DNA from: Hydra vulgaris | Taxonomy: Eukaryota; Cnidaria; Hydrozoa; Anthoathecata; Hydridae | Reading direction: 5' to 3' | Assembly: GCF_038396675.1 (NCBI RefSeq) | Contig: NC_088926.1 | Coordinates: 4,059,001 to 4,123,000, forward strand | Length of the DNA stretch: 64,000 nucleotides | Part shown: positions 17,838-32,355 of the stretch, piece by piece | Layout: every line of letters begins with the position of its first letter | How positions within the stretch are numbered: the first letter of the stretch is position 1 | Program-made: the position numbers and the translations under genes | Notes under the pieces: generated by a model | The model's input: the letters and a program-made list of their open reading frames with translations, nothing else | Database searches by the model: none | Told to the model about the DNA's origin: nothing

Positions 17838-18019
17838 TTATAAAAGAAAGAAGACACTAAACTAAAAAAAAGGTAGGTACGTTAAAAGCGTTGGTTCTTT
17901 TATTGAGGTGGAGGGTACTAAAAAAAGCGTATATCAAAATTATAAAAGAAGACACTAAACTAAAAAAAAGGTAGGTACGTTAAAAGCGTAGGTTCTTTTA
18001 TTGAAGTGGAGGGTACTAA
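17838..18019 (+). repeat. Tandem duplication of an ~90 bp unit
   Basis: Two copies of ...GACACTAAACTAAAAAAAAG... GGTAGGTACGTTAAAAGCGT ... GGTTCTTTTATTGA(G/A)GTGGAGGGTACTAAAAA, starting about 17838 and 17939. Confidence 0.85.
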
Positions 18020-18073
18020 AAAGGGGGAGGGGAAGAAGGATTGAAATAAATGCGAGCGTACTTAATGAACGAC

Positions 18074-18136
18074 TCGAATACACAATAATCTAAAAATTAA
18101 TGGTCCAATTTCTTTTTTAGATTATTGTGTATTCTG
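18074..18136. repeat. Hairpin
   Basis: GAATACACAATAATCTAAAAA pairs with TTTTTAGATTATTGTGTATTC across about 20 bp. Confidence 0.85.
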
Positions 18137-18567
18137 GTTTTTTCGTATTTGTTATTTAAAATAAAATAAAGTTTCGCAAAATTTAGTCAAAAAAATAAAA
18201 CTTTATTGCGTATTTGCTCATAGTTATTTTTTTCCTAAATCTTTTTTTTTAACTTAAACAACATTTATGAAAAAACCGGAATACATAACAATTTAAAAAA
18301 AAATTTGGGTCATTATCACATAAGAAATTTTGTTTTCAGAAAATATTGAGATTTACCTTGCGCTCAAAGTCAATTAATATGGGGACAATTTGGGGCATTT
18401 TTCGAGGTGTTTTGCCGCTAAATTTATTTTGTTTTTCAAAAAAAGTTTTACTGTTGTGCTAATGTGATTTCAATAATTATATAATTAGATAAATATTTTT
18501 TTTTTTATTGATTCTATTCCTTTAAAGATGTAGATTTTATTTTTATATTTTAATGATTCTCTGTAGC

Positions 18568-18812
18568 TAAGATCGCAAAAACGCATTAACGTCCATAAGG
18601 TGGCAGAGGCGCTCGGGGATCAATTAAAACGAATGCCAATGCATGCGAAACGCGCAGTAATCAAGGCAGAAGCCAGACTAATAGGCATACCTAGTCAGGC
18701 ACCAAAGAAGGCTAGTATTGCACCTGAATCTATTGGTAATGATAATTCTGACAGTAACGCCTTTGATGATATTTGCAACGATGATATTTCGTTTACCAAA
18801 GACAGTAATTAG
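18568..18812 (+). CDS. Candidate terminal exon, unrecognised protein
   Basis: After a plausible acceptor (TTCTCTGTAG) at about 18567 an open frame runs through RINVHKVAEALGDQLKRM, AVIKAEARLIGI and an acidic Asn/Asp-rich tail to TAA at 18810-18812. AATAAA follows at about 18868. Codon content and composition look more gene-like than the flanks. It lies inside the TIR-bounded unit, so it may be the last exon of an accessory transposon gene. No upstream exon was identified and no family recognised. Confidence 0.35.
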
Positions 18813-19088
18813 AGGCGAAATGTACACAGATTATATTAATACTATGTTAACTATTTTTTTCGTTATAATAAACTTCTGAATTAAATGCTTTTTTCTGATC
18901 GGCATCAATAAATTTCATATGAAATTTGAAATATATATGATGAGGAGGGAGGAGGGTAATCAGGTGCGATCGATCCCCCTTTATTTGCAAATTCTCTTTA
19001 TTTCAAACAACTTTTAAATTTAAAATTAAGAAAAATTTATATTTACTTTTATAATCTGCCTTTTTTCTAAAAATTTTCAACTTACGTG

Positions 19089-19204
<116 letters not shown>

Positions 19205-19471
19205 CATAACTCATAAACGACTTATTATTAATGGTTATTACAATATCGTAAATCTAAATACGTTTTAACGTTTTATATAAATAAAACCTTATTAATTTTT
19301 TTTTAATTAACTAGTGCAACATTTCTTTTGTTTTTATTACCCCACAATCAAAAATGTGTTTATAATATGAATTTTGACAATCTCTTGCATGCTGCAAGCT
19401 ACAATAATGTGTAATAAGGTAAGCTTTTGTTACAATAAAGTTATATAAGAATCTTTTACTAGTATTGATGG

Positions 19472-22208
19472 GGCTTTGACGGACTTTGACGGACTTCCAG
19501 CTGAATTTTATAAAACCTTTTGGCACATTTTAGAAAAAGATTTTGAAGAACTTGCCTACGAAATACTTTTCGTGGAAAAAAACACCAGCCACTCTATGAA
19601 AAAATCTATTATTTCACTGATCCCCAAACAAGGAGATCTTACCGAATGCAAAAACTGGAGGCCCATATCCCTAATCGGCGCAGATTACAAAATAATCACA
19701 AAAGCGCTGGCCCTAAGACTTGCAAAAGTAATGGGGAAAATTATAGAACCAAATCAAACTTGCGGAATCCCAGGTAGAACAATATTCTCAAATTTACATT
19801 TAGTCCGTGATCTTATAGATTACGCGCAATTTAAAAATCTACCTAGTTTCATTTTGTCAATAGACCAAGAAAAGGCGTTTGATAAAGTCGATCGTGCGTT
19901 TCTGCTTCAGATTCTCCGAAAATTCAATCTCGGAGAAAATTTTGTATCTTTTGTTAACACCTTATATTCAGAAGTTTCGGCATCTGTTCTGAATTGCGGT
20001 TTCCTGTCAGCCTCCTTCCCTACGGAAAGGGGAGTTAGACAGGGCGATCCCCTCTCTCTCTTGCTGTATGTTTTTGTCGCCGAAGCTCTCGCTTTGGTGA
20101 TCAGAGCAGATGGCAGAATAGAGGGTTTCCCGCTACCAGGTACACCTAAACCCCTTAAAATACAGCAGTACGCAGACGATTCGAACTTTTTTGCCAGGGA
20201 CGTAAAATCAGTCCGTTGTTTCTTCGAAAAAGTAAAACTGTTTGAAAAAGCAAGTGGTTCAGTGATCAATGCCTCAAAAACCAAGGGTCTCGCCCTTGGG
20301 GGTTTTGATCCCAAAATGTACCCGGAATTGGACGGCATAGAGTGGAACAACAACACCGGTTTCAAAATTTTAGGTGTTACTTTTTACACCAGACTGAGCG
20401 ACACTACCAATTTCAACTGGTTAGTAACTCTAAACAAAATAGAGAAAAAACTCAAGTTTCTGGGACTACGTACTTTGTCACTTAGGGGAAAGACTATGTT
20501 GATAAATACGTTAGCAATGTCAAAAGTATGGTTTCTGGCAAACGTGCTGCCCGTTCCCGAATGGGTAATAGAACGTCTGCACAGAGCCATTTTCGAAAAT
20601 CTGTGGCAAAAGACCAATTACAATCCGGTCAAGAGAGAGACACTTTTCTTACCCGTCAAAAGCGGGGGTCTCGGAATTTTATCACCGAAGGAGCAAAGTC
20701 TTGCACTTCGCCTCAAAACACTCTTTCAACTGAAAGAATGCGAAGAGGACAAAGCTCACGATTCTTACTACTTTTCAAAGTATTGGTTGGCGAGTTCACT
20801 TATAAAATTTACGAACCAAAACCAAAGCTGGAATTTTTTAAAGCAGAACAATTTTCCAAAACACTGGGACAATAAAACGTCTCAGTACTACAAAACAACA
20901 ATAGAAATATTAGGCAAAAACGGGTCCCTTTTTAACATCCCCCTAAAAACAACAAAAAATTTTTACTTAGAAGTGGCAAAAAACAAAAAGACAGTCGTAC
21001 CAGCGGAACTTTTTTGGAACAGTTCAACAAAAACAACGATGCCGTGGACCCAAATTTGGAAAAAAAACTTCACCTCCCACGCATGCGGACCGACTCAAAA
21101 CATCCTCTTTCGTTTTTTACACAACAGTTTACCATCTGCGGCCTTGCTAGCCAAAAGCACAAGGCAACAGATCGTTAAAAATAACAAATGCAAAACTTGT
21201 GGTAAAATCGAGGACAACATGCATATCTTTGCCTACTGCCCTCCTTCTGTTGAAATTTGGGAGTATTTTAAACATGTATATAACTCCTTGACATCCCGAA
21301 ACAACTTTTCTCCGATAAATTCGATTTTCTCGATTGAAACAGCGAGTTTATCGGAGAAAAGCCCCACTTCGCAGCTGCTGTTGACACTCACTCAAACCAT
21401 CATGAGTGCAATATGGAACAGTAGATGTCACCACATGTTTAGTAACAAAAAAATTGACCCAATGGCAGTGATCAGGGTAATAATCAGGAACATCAGGAAT
21501 ATTATTATCTTAAAATATAATTATCATGTCCGTAGAAACACCGCGGACATTTTCTGTGAGTATTTTTGTATAAAAAATGTTTTCTGTCAAGTAGAGAATG
21601 GAAGTCTGAAACTAAACATATGAGCTGAAATAAGACAACGGCTCGTGGTATGTTTAGTAAAGACTTTCTTCCCTCTTGCACTTTTTTTATGTTATACAAC
21701 AAACTTATTATTATATAAAATTAGCAAATCACTGCCAGACCTTATTATATGAAATATTATTTTAAAACATAAATTTTTTTTATCTATAGTGTTCGTAACG
21801 AAATGTTTATGTAAAAGTCCTGTAATTCCGTTTTTTTAATTTTTATGGATATAAATCTTTCTTTTACCTTATGAACCTCTCCTTAACCTATTTTGAATCT
21901 TCTTTCTTCTTTTTACCTAATCTGAACTCATGATTTCTTTCCGCACAACGGCAAAAAAATAAAAAACAAAAAAATACAAAAAAATATAAAACAAAAAACA
22001 CAAAAAAATATAAAATCAAAAAACACAAAAAAATTAAAAATTAAAAATACAAAATTTATGTAATAAAATTTAAAAAACAAAAAATGTATATATTTACGCT
22101 ATATTGTAACAACATATATTGTAAAAACTTAAAAAAAATTAGTTAATAATATTAAAAAATTGTAAATATTTATTATTTTGTAATTAAAAAAAAAAAAAAA
22201 AAAAAAAA
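19472..22208 (+). mobile_element. 5'-truncated Tx1/L1-like LINE with 8 bp target duplication
   Basis: Contains the reverse transcriptase ORF (19476-21623), an A-rich 3' region (CAAAAAAATATAAAAC repeats near 21950-22040) and a poly(A) tail ending about 22208. ATTGATGG precedes the 5' junction (19464-19471) and follows the tail (22209-22216), consistent with target-primed insertion. The higher GC content than its surroundings marks it as an insert. A short tandem TTTGACGGAC sits at the 5' junction. Confidence 0.85.
19476..21623 (+). CDS. Non-LTR retrotransposon reverse transcriptase (C-terminal part of ORF2)
   Basis: 715 codons open. Reverse transcriptase blocks in order: FDGLPAEFYKTFW (about residues 3-16), NWRPISLIGADYKI, QTCGIPGRTIFSNLHL, SIDQEKAFDKVD (catalytic Asp), RGVRQGDPLSLLLYVF, QQYADDSNFF (catalytic YADD), NASKTKGLALGGF and LGVTFY. 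The C-terminal part has a zinc-knuckle-like CKTCG...H...C (about residues 570-590). The Ile/Val-PGRTI motif and layout suggest the Tx1 branch of L1-like LINEs. The apurinic-type endonuclease that should precede the RT is missing because the copy is truncated, so the ATG at 19476 is incidental. RT active-site residues are intact. It could act in trans only if transcribed from outside. Confidence 0.88.
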   Translation: MTDFDGLPAEFYKTFWHILEKDFEELAYEILFVEKNTSHSMKKSIISLIPKQGDLTECKNWRPISLIGADYKIITKALALRLAKVMGKIIEPNQTCGIPGRTIFSNLHLVRDLIDYAQFKNLPSFILSIDQEKAFDKVDRAFLLQILRKFNLGENFVSFVNTLYSEVSASVLNCGFLSASFPTERGVRQGDPLSLLLYVFVAEALALVIRADGRIEGFPLPGTPKPLKIQQYADDSNFFARDVKSVRCFFEKVKLFEKASGSVINASKTKGLALGGFDPKMYPELDGIEWNNNTGFKILGVTFYTRLSDTTNFNWLVTLNKIEKKLKFLGLRTLSLRGKTMLINTLAMSKVWFLANVLPVPEWVIERLHRAIFENLWQKTNYNPVKRETLFLPVKSGGLGILSPKEQSLALRLKTLFQLKECEEDKAHDSYYFSKYWLASSLIKFTNQNQSWNFLKQNNFPKHWDNKTSQYYKTTIEILGKNGSLFNIPLKTTKNFYLEVAKNKKTVVPAELFWNSSTKTTMPWTQIWKKNFTSHACGPTQNILFRFLHNSLPSAALLAKSTRQQIVKNNKCKTCGKIEDNMHIFAYCPPSVEIWEYFKHVYNSLTSRNNFSPINSIFSIETASLSEKSPTSQLLLTLTQTIMSAIWNSRCHHMFSNKKIDPMAVIRVIIRNIRNIIILKYNYHVRRNTADIFCEYFCIKNVFCQVENGSLKLNI

Positions 22209-22659
22209 ATTGATGGTTGTTGATTCAAGTTTTAGTGTAATTGCTATTGTTGTAAATGTATCTGTTTACCCCTTACACTGTAGACTAAGGTTTCTGTTGT
22301 TTAGTCTGAACTGTTTCGGCTATAAGTGTAAGCTGTGACGATAATAAACCATTAATAAATTATGGAATCGCATTCAATAATTCAAAATGTCGCAACTTGA
22401 AAGTCGCCGTAGGTGACCATGATCACACCTTATTAGGTCTAAATGTTACGTATTAATACGTTATACGTAAAATCTCGGTTACGTAAAAATTACATTTTTG
22501 CACGTAACGATGCGTTACCATGTTATGTATTGTTACGTAAAATATTACGTCTCGGTTACGTAAAAATAACGGACATTTTGCACGTAACGTAACGAATCTC
22601 GTTTACGTTACAATACGTAATGTAACCTGAAAATGTTATAGGGGCAGCTAACCTCATTT

Positions 22660-24310
22660 GCAAGCTGAAGTGTACTTTCTAGTTAACATATTCAAAGAAA
22701 ATGATTATAACAAACGAAAGTTTGAAAATATTGTTATAAAACGATTGGCAATCTAAAATTAAGTACCATCAAATTTATAATGACTTTCCATTTGTCGCTC
22801 TATTTTAATGAACTTTTATCATTTAACCTCTTACTATCACTAAAACTTAGAAAAGTAATTAGAAAAAACTACAGAACTGCTTTTATTTTTAATCTAAACT
22901 TAAGAACATTACTAACGTCTAAAAACAAACTAGAGCTACAAAACAACAACCATACAACTGAGCTATAAAACATACAGGAGAAACAAAATTGTAAATTAAA
23001 CAAGTTACTATCAATCGGGTTGGAGGTAAGAAAGTTTGTTAGGGAGGTTTGGAAAGCATTGGAAATACAAAACTCTTGCGATCTACTATACGATCTCTTT
23101 ACACGCAATAGAAACGCGTCGTCCGAGGGACGTCCAGACGTTCGTAAGACGTCTGACGGACGTCCCCTGGACGATGTGTGCCCACTGGGCGCCCAGCAAA
23201 GCCCAAACCTAAAGTTTAACTTATCGCTGGTATTAAAAAAAAACCACAAAGTTTTTTTTATCAGTTATTGATCGCAACGCGATCAAACTTCAAAAAAGCT
23301 AAATTTACGTGCCTTAAAAGACGAGAGATTTTAGATTTTTTATTAAGAAAACATTTGTACTTTATGTTTAATATATTGAAACTAATTTTTTTTGATGCTA
23401 AATAAATTAAACAAACTTAAATAATGGTACAATTACAAATGTTACATCCTTGATTTATGTTTCCAATACGGATAAAAATAAAAACTATATTTTAGTAAAC
23501 CAAATTTTCAAATAATACTCTGTTTCAGACAATAACATTCCAACCACTCCTCCCTCCATTTGTATTGGTAATTATGTAAAACGTTCTACAATAGAGTTTT
23601 GTCATTCTCTTATACGAATCAAGCATTTCGTCTTTAAGTGCAAGCAACGACAAATTAGCTTGAAAACGTGATTTATTTTTTCCTCGATTTTATTGTTGAT
23701 TATAAGTTAATGAAATTGGAGCAAAACATTACTAAAATTCGTCGTTCCACGTTTGGTTATTTTTTGTATGAAGAAAAGTTACTAATGTCAAAAAGCGAAT
23801 CAAAAAAAGGGAAGGAAGGAGAGAAAAATAAATCCAAGGTAAAACTTCTTGTTCATCTTCTTTCTAAATTGTTTTAAATTTGCTTGATTTTAAAAGTAGA
23901 AATGAAATAAAAAGTAATAAACGGACGTATTGCATCAAGTTTTATCGTTTGTCATACGATCGAACAAAACATTTTGAGCTTATTACATAAAGTTAGAAAG
24001 AATCATCAAAGAAGGTGTGTCGCTTTTAGACTATAACTTAAAAAAATTTAATGATTCATAAAAGCAATTATGAATAAAGCGTTAAACATAGAAACCTTTC
24101 ATTTATATGAAAAAATTTGCAATAGCCCCATAGGTTTACTAATGCTAGTAAACGTATGGGCCTATAGAAATCTGTCGTTTATAAAAAAAGTCTTCAAAAG
24201 ATTAACGGAAGTAAGTTTTAGTAAGAAAAAAATATATAAAGGAAATACAATAATAGATAAATAATATTAAAGTAAATTGAAAAAGGGAAATAATAACCTT
24301 AAGTCTTTTT
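22660..24310. other. Intergenic, one GC-rich GACGT-repeat patch
   Basis: Mostly AT-rich without coding. 23117-23205 is GC-rich, with repeated GGACGTCC/AGACGTCT motifs and TGGGCGCCCA, resembling one end of a foldback element related to the MITE at 24315. Two short plus-strand frames (23668-23877, 24070-24264) have no recognisable domain. Confidence 0.4.
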
Positions 24311-24314
24311 AAAA

Positions 24315-24809
24315 CCCAGCAAACAAAAAGATATCTAAAATGCATCTAATATGCATTTAAAAATTGGTCTAAAAGACGTCTAAATTCACATCGTGAACGG
24401 GACATTAATAGACGGCTCTCTTATAGACATCTTTTAGATGCATTTTATTCGACACAAATAATTGCCTTAGATGCATAAAAGATGTGAAACATACATCTTA
24501 CAGATGCATATTAGATGTATAAAATACGTCTTTTAAATAGATGCCTAAGACGCGTTTAAAAAAGATGGATAATAGATAATTTTTTTAGCTAATAATTTCT
24601 TTTATACATCTAATATACATCTTTAGGAAGTATATTTTACATCTTTTATGTATCTAGGGCATTTATTTGTGTCGAATGAAATGCATCTAAAAGACATCTA
24701 TAAGATAGACGTCTATTTATGTCCCGTTCACGACGTGAATTTAGACGTCTTTTAGACCAGTTTTTTGATGCATATTAGATGCTTTTTAGATATCTTTTTG
24801 CTTGCTGGG
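24315..24809. mobile_element. Foldback MITE, about 495 bp
   Basis: The two halves are near-perfect inverses. The ends are CCCAGCAAACAAAAAGATAT and, inverted, CCCAGCAAGCAAAAAGATAT; inner blocks GGTCTAAAAGACGTCTAAAT and GTGAACGGGACATTAATAGA are mirrored at 24680-24760. AGATGCAT-type motifs repeat throughout. No coding. No clear target duplication, so the superfamily is not assigned. A diverged partial relative lies at 32095-32355. Confidence 0.8.
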
Positions 24810-24933
24810 ACTTGTTTGATACAAAGGTGTTATAGCGGTTAAATTAATCATAAAAAATGATTAAATTACACAATTAAAGAAAGATTTTAACTGAAATTAC
24901 TTAAATTTATTTCACAAAAATATACATAAGAAA

Positions 24934-28521
<3,588 letters not shown>

Positions 28522-28597
28522 TTATACTAATGTAATAATTGTGTATAAACATAATAAATGTAACCATGAATTAAAAAAATTATTTATTAAAGATTTT

Positions 28598-28655
28598 CTT
28601 AAAAAAATTTATTTTCTTAAAAAATTTTATTTTCTTAAAAAAATTATTACTATTA
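28598..28655. repeat. Short tandem repeat
   Basis: Three copies of an AT-rich unit, TTTTCTTAAAAAAATTTA, just upstream of the ten-exon gene's start. Confidence 0.7.
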
Positions 28656-28666
28656 CTTTTTTATTA

Positions 28667-28988
28667 TCATTAACTTAATATTATTTATTTTATTATCATT
28701 AACTTAATATTATTTATTTTATTATCATTAACTTAATATTATTTATTTTATTATCATTAACTTAATATTATTTATTTTATTATCATTAACTTAATATTAT
28801 TTATTTTATTATCATTAACTTAATATTATTTATTTTATTATCATTAACTTAATATTATTTATTTTATTATCATTAACTTAATATTATTTATTTTATTATC
28901 ATTAACTTAATATTATTTATTTTATTATCATTAACTTAATATTATTTATTTTATTATCATTAACTTAATATTATTTATTTTATTATCA
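28667..28988. repeat. 29 bp minisatellite, 11 copies
   Basis: Unit CATTAACTTAATATTATTTA plus TTTTATTAT. Copies are essentially identical, implying recent amplification. It begins about 145 bp upstream of the start codon of the ten-exon gene. No variable spacers. Confidence 0.97.
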
Positions 28989-29121
28989 ACTATTTAAAAT
29001 ATTGTGAGGAACAGGAAATACTAAGACATTGAGGATTAACATATGATATTGAGAAATAAGTAAACTCTATTATTAAAATTATAAATCTAATTGTAAATAA
29101 GATAATTTTTCAACTAAAAAT

Positions 29122-29126
<5 letters not shown>

Positions 29127-29205
<79 letters not shown>
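29127..29205. repeat. (TA)n microsatellite
   Basis: Pure TA array in non-coding DNA. Confidence 0.95.
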
Positions 29206-29208
<3 letters not shown>

Positions 29209-29672
29209 AATTTACAAAACCTTGCACAACTACGTCCAGAAAGCTCAACAAGAAATGGAAAAAAAAGCTTATTTTATATTACTATAAAATAAGGAAGTCA
29301 GACACATTACCATTTTGTTGAAATAAAAAAAGTATTATGAAAAAAAAAATCATTTCCCAAACTAATGGCTCATTTAAATTAATGCTCCTATACAGCCAAA
29401 AATTAGAAAGTGCTGCAATCAAACAAAAAAATATAATAACAAGAAATATTTAAACTATTCTTTTTTTTTTATTAGTTTATTTAAATTTTTTAACTTTCAT
29501 TAATCGAAAAAAAAAAAATTTCTTACACAAAAAGCTTTCTTAAAACCAAAAAGTTTAAGTAATTTTTTAAATAGTTTAATTCATAATCTGTTACAAGTGA
29601 ACTTCATTTCAATTTTACAACAAATGATCTTTAAATTTTCATTCAACAAAAACTTGCAATTATATAAAAAGA

Positions 29673-29674
<2 letters not shown>
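29206..29674. other. AT-rich stretch, nothing recognised
   Basis: Homopolymer A/T runs only. Confidence 0.4.

Positions 29675-29736
<62 letters not shown>
29675..29736. repeat. (TA)n microsatellite
   Basis: TA array 76 bp before a second array. Confidence 0.95.
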
Positions 29737-29739
<3 letters not shown>

Positions 29740-29770
29740 AACAACTTTAAAAAGTATTCTACACAATAGA

Positions 29771-29803
29771 GTGCTCAATGTTCTTAAAAGAACAGAGCAA
29801 TTA
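29771..29803 (+). repeat. Fragment of the dispersed repeat seen at 9786-9815
   Basis: GTGCTCAATGTTCTTAAAAG followed by AACAGAGCAATT is the inverse of the motif in the last intron of the N-RAG transposase. In both places a (TA)n array lies close by. Confidence 0.6.
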
Positions 29804-29809
29804 TATCAG

Positions 29810-29936
<127 letters not shown>

Positions 29937-29945
29937 ATATATTGA

Positions 29946-30158
29946 TTACAGATGCTTCTCACGTTCATGTAGCACAGGAAAGATGGCATAACCAGTTTTA
30001 TGGGGCAACATCAATACTTTACGAACAAAATCTGATGTTAGTACTATCTTTTCAGTTTTTTTTATTTTTTCCATGTCGACAATAAATGCAATGTTGTATA
30101 AACTTTCCATATTCTTTAAATTAAGTACTGTACATCTAAAAGTTTTCTCATCAACCAT
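29946..30158 (-). CDS. Short ORF, possible downstream exon of the CACTA-like gene
   Basis: 70 codons including [18 protein letters not shown]. It lies just downstream of, and on the same strand as, the long transposase ORF, and could be its terminal exon, as related proteins often continue past the transposase core. No confident splice pair was found. Not otherwise recognised. Confidence 0.3.
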   Translation of the reverse strand: MVDEKTFRCTVLNLKNMESLYNIAFIVDMEKIKKTEKIVLTSDFVRKVLMLPHKTGYAIFPVLHEREKHL

Positions 30159-30231
30159 TTCTTTTAAAATACATATTTTTTAGTTTTGCATTAATAAGCA
30201 GCTAATCTTCTAATCTTGTTGAATACTTATA

Positions 30232-31776
30232 CTAATTTTTTTTGTTGACAATGTTTGGATGAGATAACTCGAACTCCTGTTTTCTACGTGCAGCTTGAAC
30301 AACTGGGTTTCTAGAATTTTTTATTGACTGTTTCAAGTGTTGCAAAAAGTTTTCAAACGGGAAAGCCGATATGCTATTTAAAAAACACTGCATATTTGCA
30401 ACATCTTGATGCAAATGAGTTAAACTATGAACATTGTAGACAGCAAATGTGGGTGTATAAAAATGAGATGATTGCTTTGCAAAAAAACGTAACAATTGAG
30501 AAGCAAAGTCAAGATATGTCTTCCTAATCTGATTATCTGTTTGCAATAAAATAGACATGGCAACATGAAGACACAAAAAATGCAAAAATACATCTGAAGA
30601 AAGAACACTTTTCAGTACTATAGGACCAATGTATAAAAGAAACATTCGGAATTCTGTTGCTTTCCATCGTTTTAGTTCCTTTAATGAACGAGGTTGGCGT
30701 GCAAATTCAGATGGTAATGTTCCATTATATGAGGCTATTGTAATCGACAGCTTTTCCCTTAAGCGATATGAAAGTCTACACTCCAATGGACCTGAAGTCA
30801 GAAAATATAAAATTCTTTTTGTAACTCCGAGACAGACTACATGCATATAGTCTAAGATAAAGATTGAAACAATTGGAATATCCAATTTACACAAGGGACT
30901 GAGCTTCTTTTGATGTTCAGGATATCCAAATTTCCTATCAAACACAATTCGCTGAGAATAACAGGTACCAACAACTGTACATCTCTCACAACCATGTTTT
31001 GCAGTGTGACCAACTACACATTTTATAAAGGAGCGTGCTGGTGCATCACATATAAACGATAATATACTAAAAGTATAATTTTTACCATCAATTAGTAAAC
31101 CACTTACCAAAAGTTCTTTTGCTTCTTCAATAAAATCAGCCAAAAATAAATTTACTGGTTCTGGTTTACCTTCACCACCATATAAAGCGATCATAAATAC
31201 ATCATTTTCCCAACATAATCCGAGTATTGGCCACAACTGAAAATTGGATGATTTGAATATTGGTAAGCCATCTATATTACATGATAATGATATATTCTGA
31301 GTATTAAAGGTCGAACACCTTTGCATAGATTTAACTATTTCATTTTTAAGTCCAAAATAAATATACTTTCCACTGCATAGATTAAGTGCTTCAATGTTTT
31401 GTGGTGTTTTCATTAGGGTTCTAGCATCGCAAGGAACTTCTAGGCCATTTTCTTTAAAAATACAAAGTAACTTATTCACACATGCCTGGGGTACCCTGAA
31501 TTCAGAAAAACATGCAGACAAACTTTCCTTTAAAGTTGGATTATGTTCATACTCATTAGGCTTTTGGTCATAAGAGTTTTCACTGTCAGAAACCGATGAC
31601 TCATGATGGTCAAAATATTCTTTTAGATTTTCGCAAGATGATAAATTATTTCTTTCGGAAGTTCCAACATTCGATTCATTGTCTAGATGTACAGATGCTG
31701 ATTCTAGAATTTTTTTATATTCCTTTTGAACACGTCTACTGCGTCTTTTTTCGTATGCCCTTTTTGTAAAAGACAT
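30232..31776 (-). CDS. CACTA/EnSpm-like transposase, intact long ORF
   Basis: An open frame runs from 31866. I favour the Met at 31776 (MSFTKRAYEKRRSRR), giving 514 residues. The N-terminus is basic, then Ser/Asn/Glu-rich. The core begins near residue 100: NIDGLPIFKSSNFQLWPILG (first Asp region), FICDAPARSFIKCVVGH, a zinc-knuckle GCERC, ILDYMHVVCLGVTKRILYF, RWKATEFRMFLLYIGPIVLK and a C-terminus rich in Lys/Arg. The DGLP ... WPILG ... ICDAPA ... GC-x2-C ... MH order resembles Transposase_21 (TNP2) proteins of CACTA elements; this is family-level inference. No internal stop over more than 500 codons, in a window where almost every other TE gene is broken, so it is either recently active or retained. 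No terminal repeats were identified around it. Confidence 0.65.
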   Translation of the reverse strand: MSFTKRAYEKRRSRRVQKEYKKILESASVHLDNESNVGTSERNNLSSCENLKEYFDHHESSVSDSENSYDQKPNEYEHNPTLKESLSACFSEFRVPQACVNKLLCIFKENGLEVPCDARTLMKTPQNIEALNLCSGKYIYFGLKNEIVKSMQRCSTFNTQNISLSCNIDGLPIFKSSNFQLWPILGLCWENDVFMIALYGGEGKPEPVNLFLADFIEEAKELLVSGLLIDGKNYTFSILSFICDAPARSFIKCVVGHTAKHGCERCTVVGTCYSQRIVFDRKFGYPEHQKKLSPLCKLDIPIVSIFILDYMHVVCLGVTKRILYFLTSGPLECRLSYRLREKLSITIASYNGTLPSEFARQPRSLKELKRWKATEFRMFLLYIGPIVLKSVLSSDVFLHFLCLHVAMSILLQTDNQIRKTYLDFASQLLRFFAKQSSHFYTPTFAVYNVHSLTHLHQDVANMQCFLNSISAFPFENFLQHLKQSIKNSRNPVVQAARRKQEFELSHPNIVNKKN

Positions 31777-31869
31777 ATATGAATCTTGATTCCTCAATGA
31801 AAACGATAAGTGTACAACCAATAAAGCAATCTTTTGTGTTATTGAATAACACTCATATATATACATATA

Positions 31870-32094
31870 TTTTAATTACATTATCTTTAATTTTAGAAAT
31901 AAAAATTGAAAATAATAATTTTATAATATTTCTGCAAAACAAATTATATTGCAAATCACAAAATGATTTTAGTAAACATTTTAAGCATCAAATCATCAAA
32001 ATATTTTGTCACTATAGCATGTTATTTTATTATTTAAAATTCATCAAAAGAAATAATCATTAATGTCTTCCATAGGTTAAAATCTTCATGCCAT
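31870..32094. other. AT-rich 5' flank of the transposase ORF
   Basis: No coding or repeat recognised; a promoter cannot be assigned from sequence alone. Confidence 0.4.
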
Positions 32095-32355
32095 TGTAGA
32101 AGCATAGTTAAAAAATGTCTTTCTGTTATATAACAAAGCTATAAAAGACATCTTAAAGACATCTAAGTTTAGATGAAAAAAAAATTATTTATGCATGAGT
32201 CTAATTTATGCATCTAATATGCATCTAAAATAGAGCAAAAATAGTATCTCTATAATCAGACGTCTTTTCGATCTCTATTATACGTCTAAAATATACGTAT
32301 CGGCAATAGAGACAAATTAGACCAATTTTAGACGTCTATTGTTTGCTTGGTAACT
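32095..32355. mobile_element. Diverged relative of the 24315 foldback MITE
   Basis: Carries AAAGACATCTTAAAGACATC, TGCATCTAATATGCATCTAA, CAGACGTCTTTTCG and an end GACGTCTATTGTTTGCTTGG, matching the motif vocabulary and end of the 24315-24809 element. The other terminus is not clear. Confidence 0.55.

Noticed and set aside
19907-20875. ORFs of 77-152 residues overlapping the LINE in other frames
   Set aside because: Shadows of the reverse transcriptase frame.
30324-30850. Plus-strand ORFs opposite the CACTA-like transposase
   Set aside because: Shadow frames; the minus-strand protein carries the recognisable motifs.
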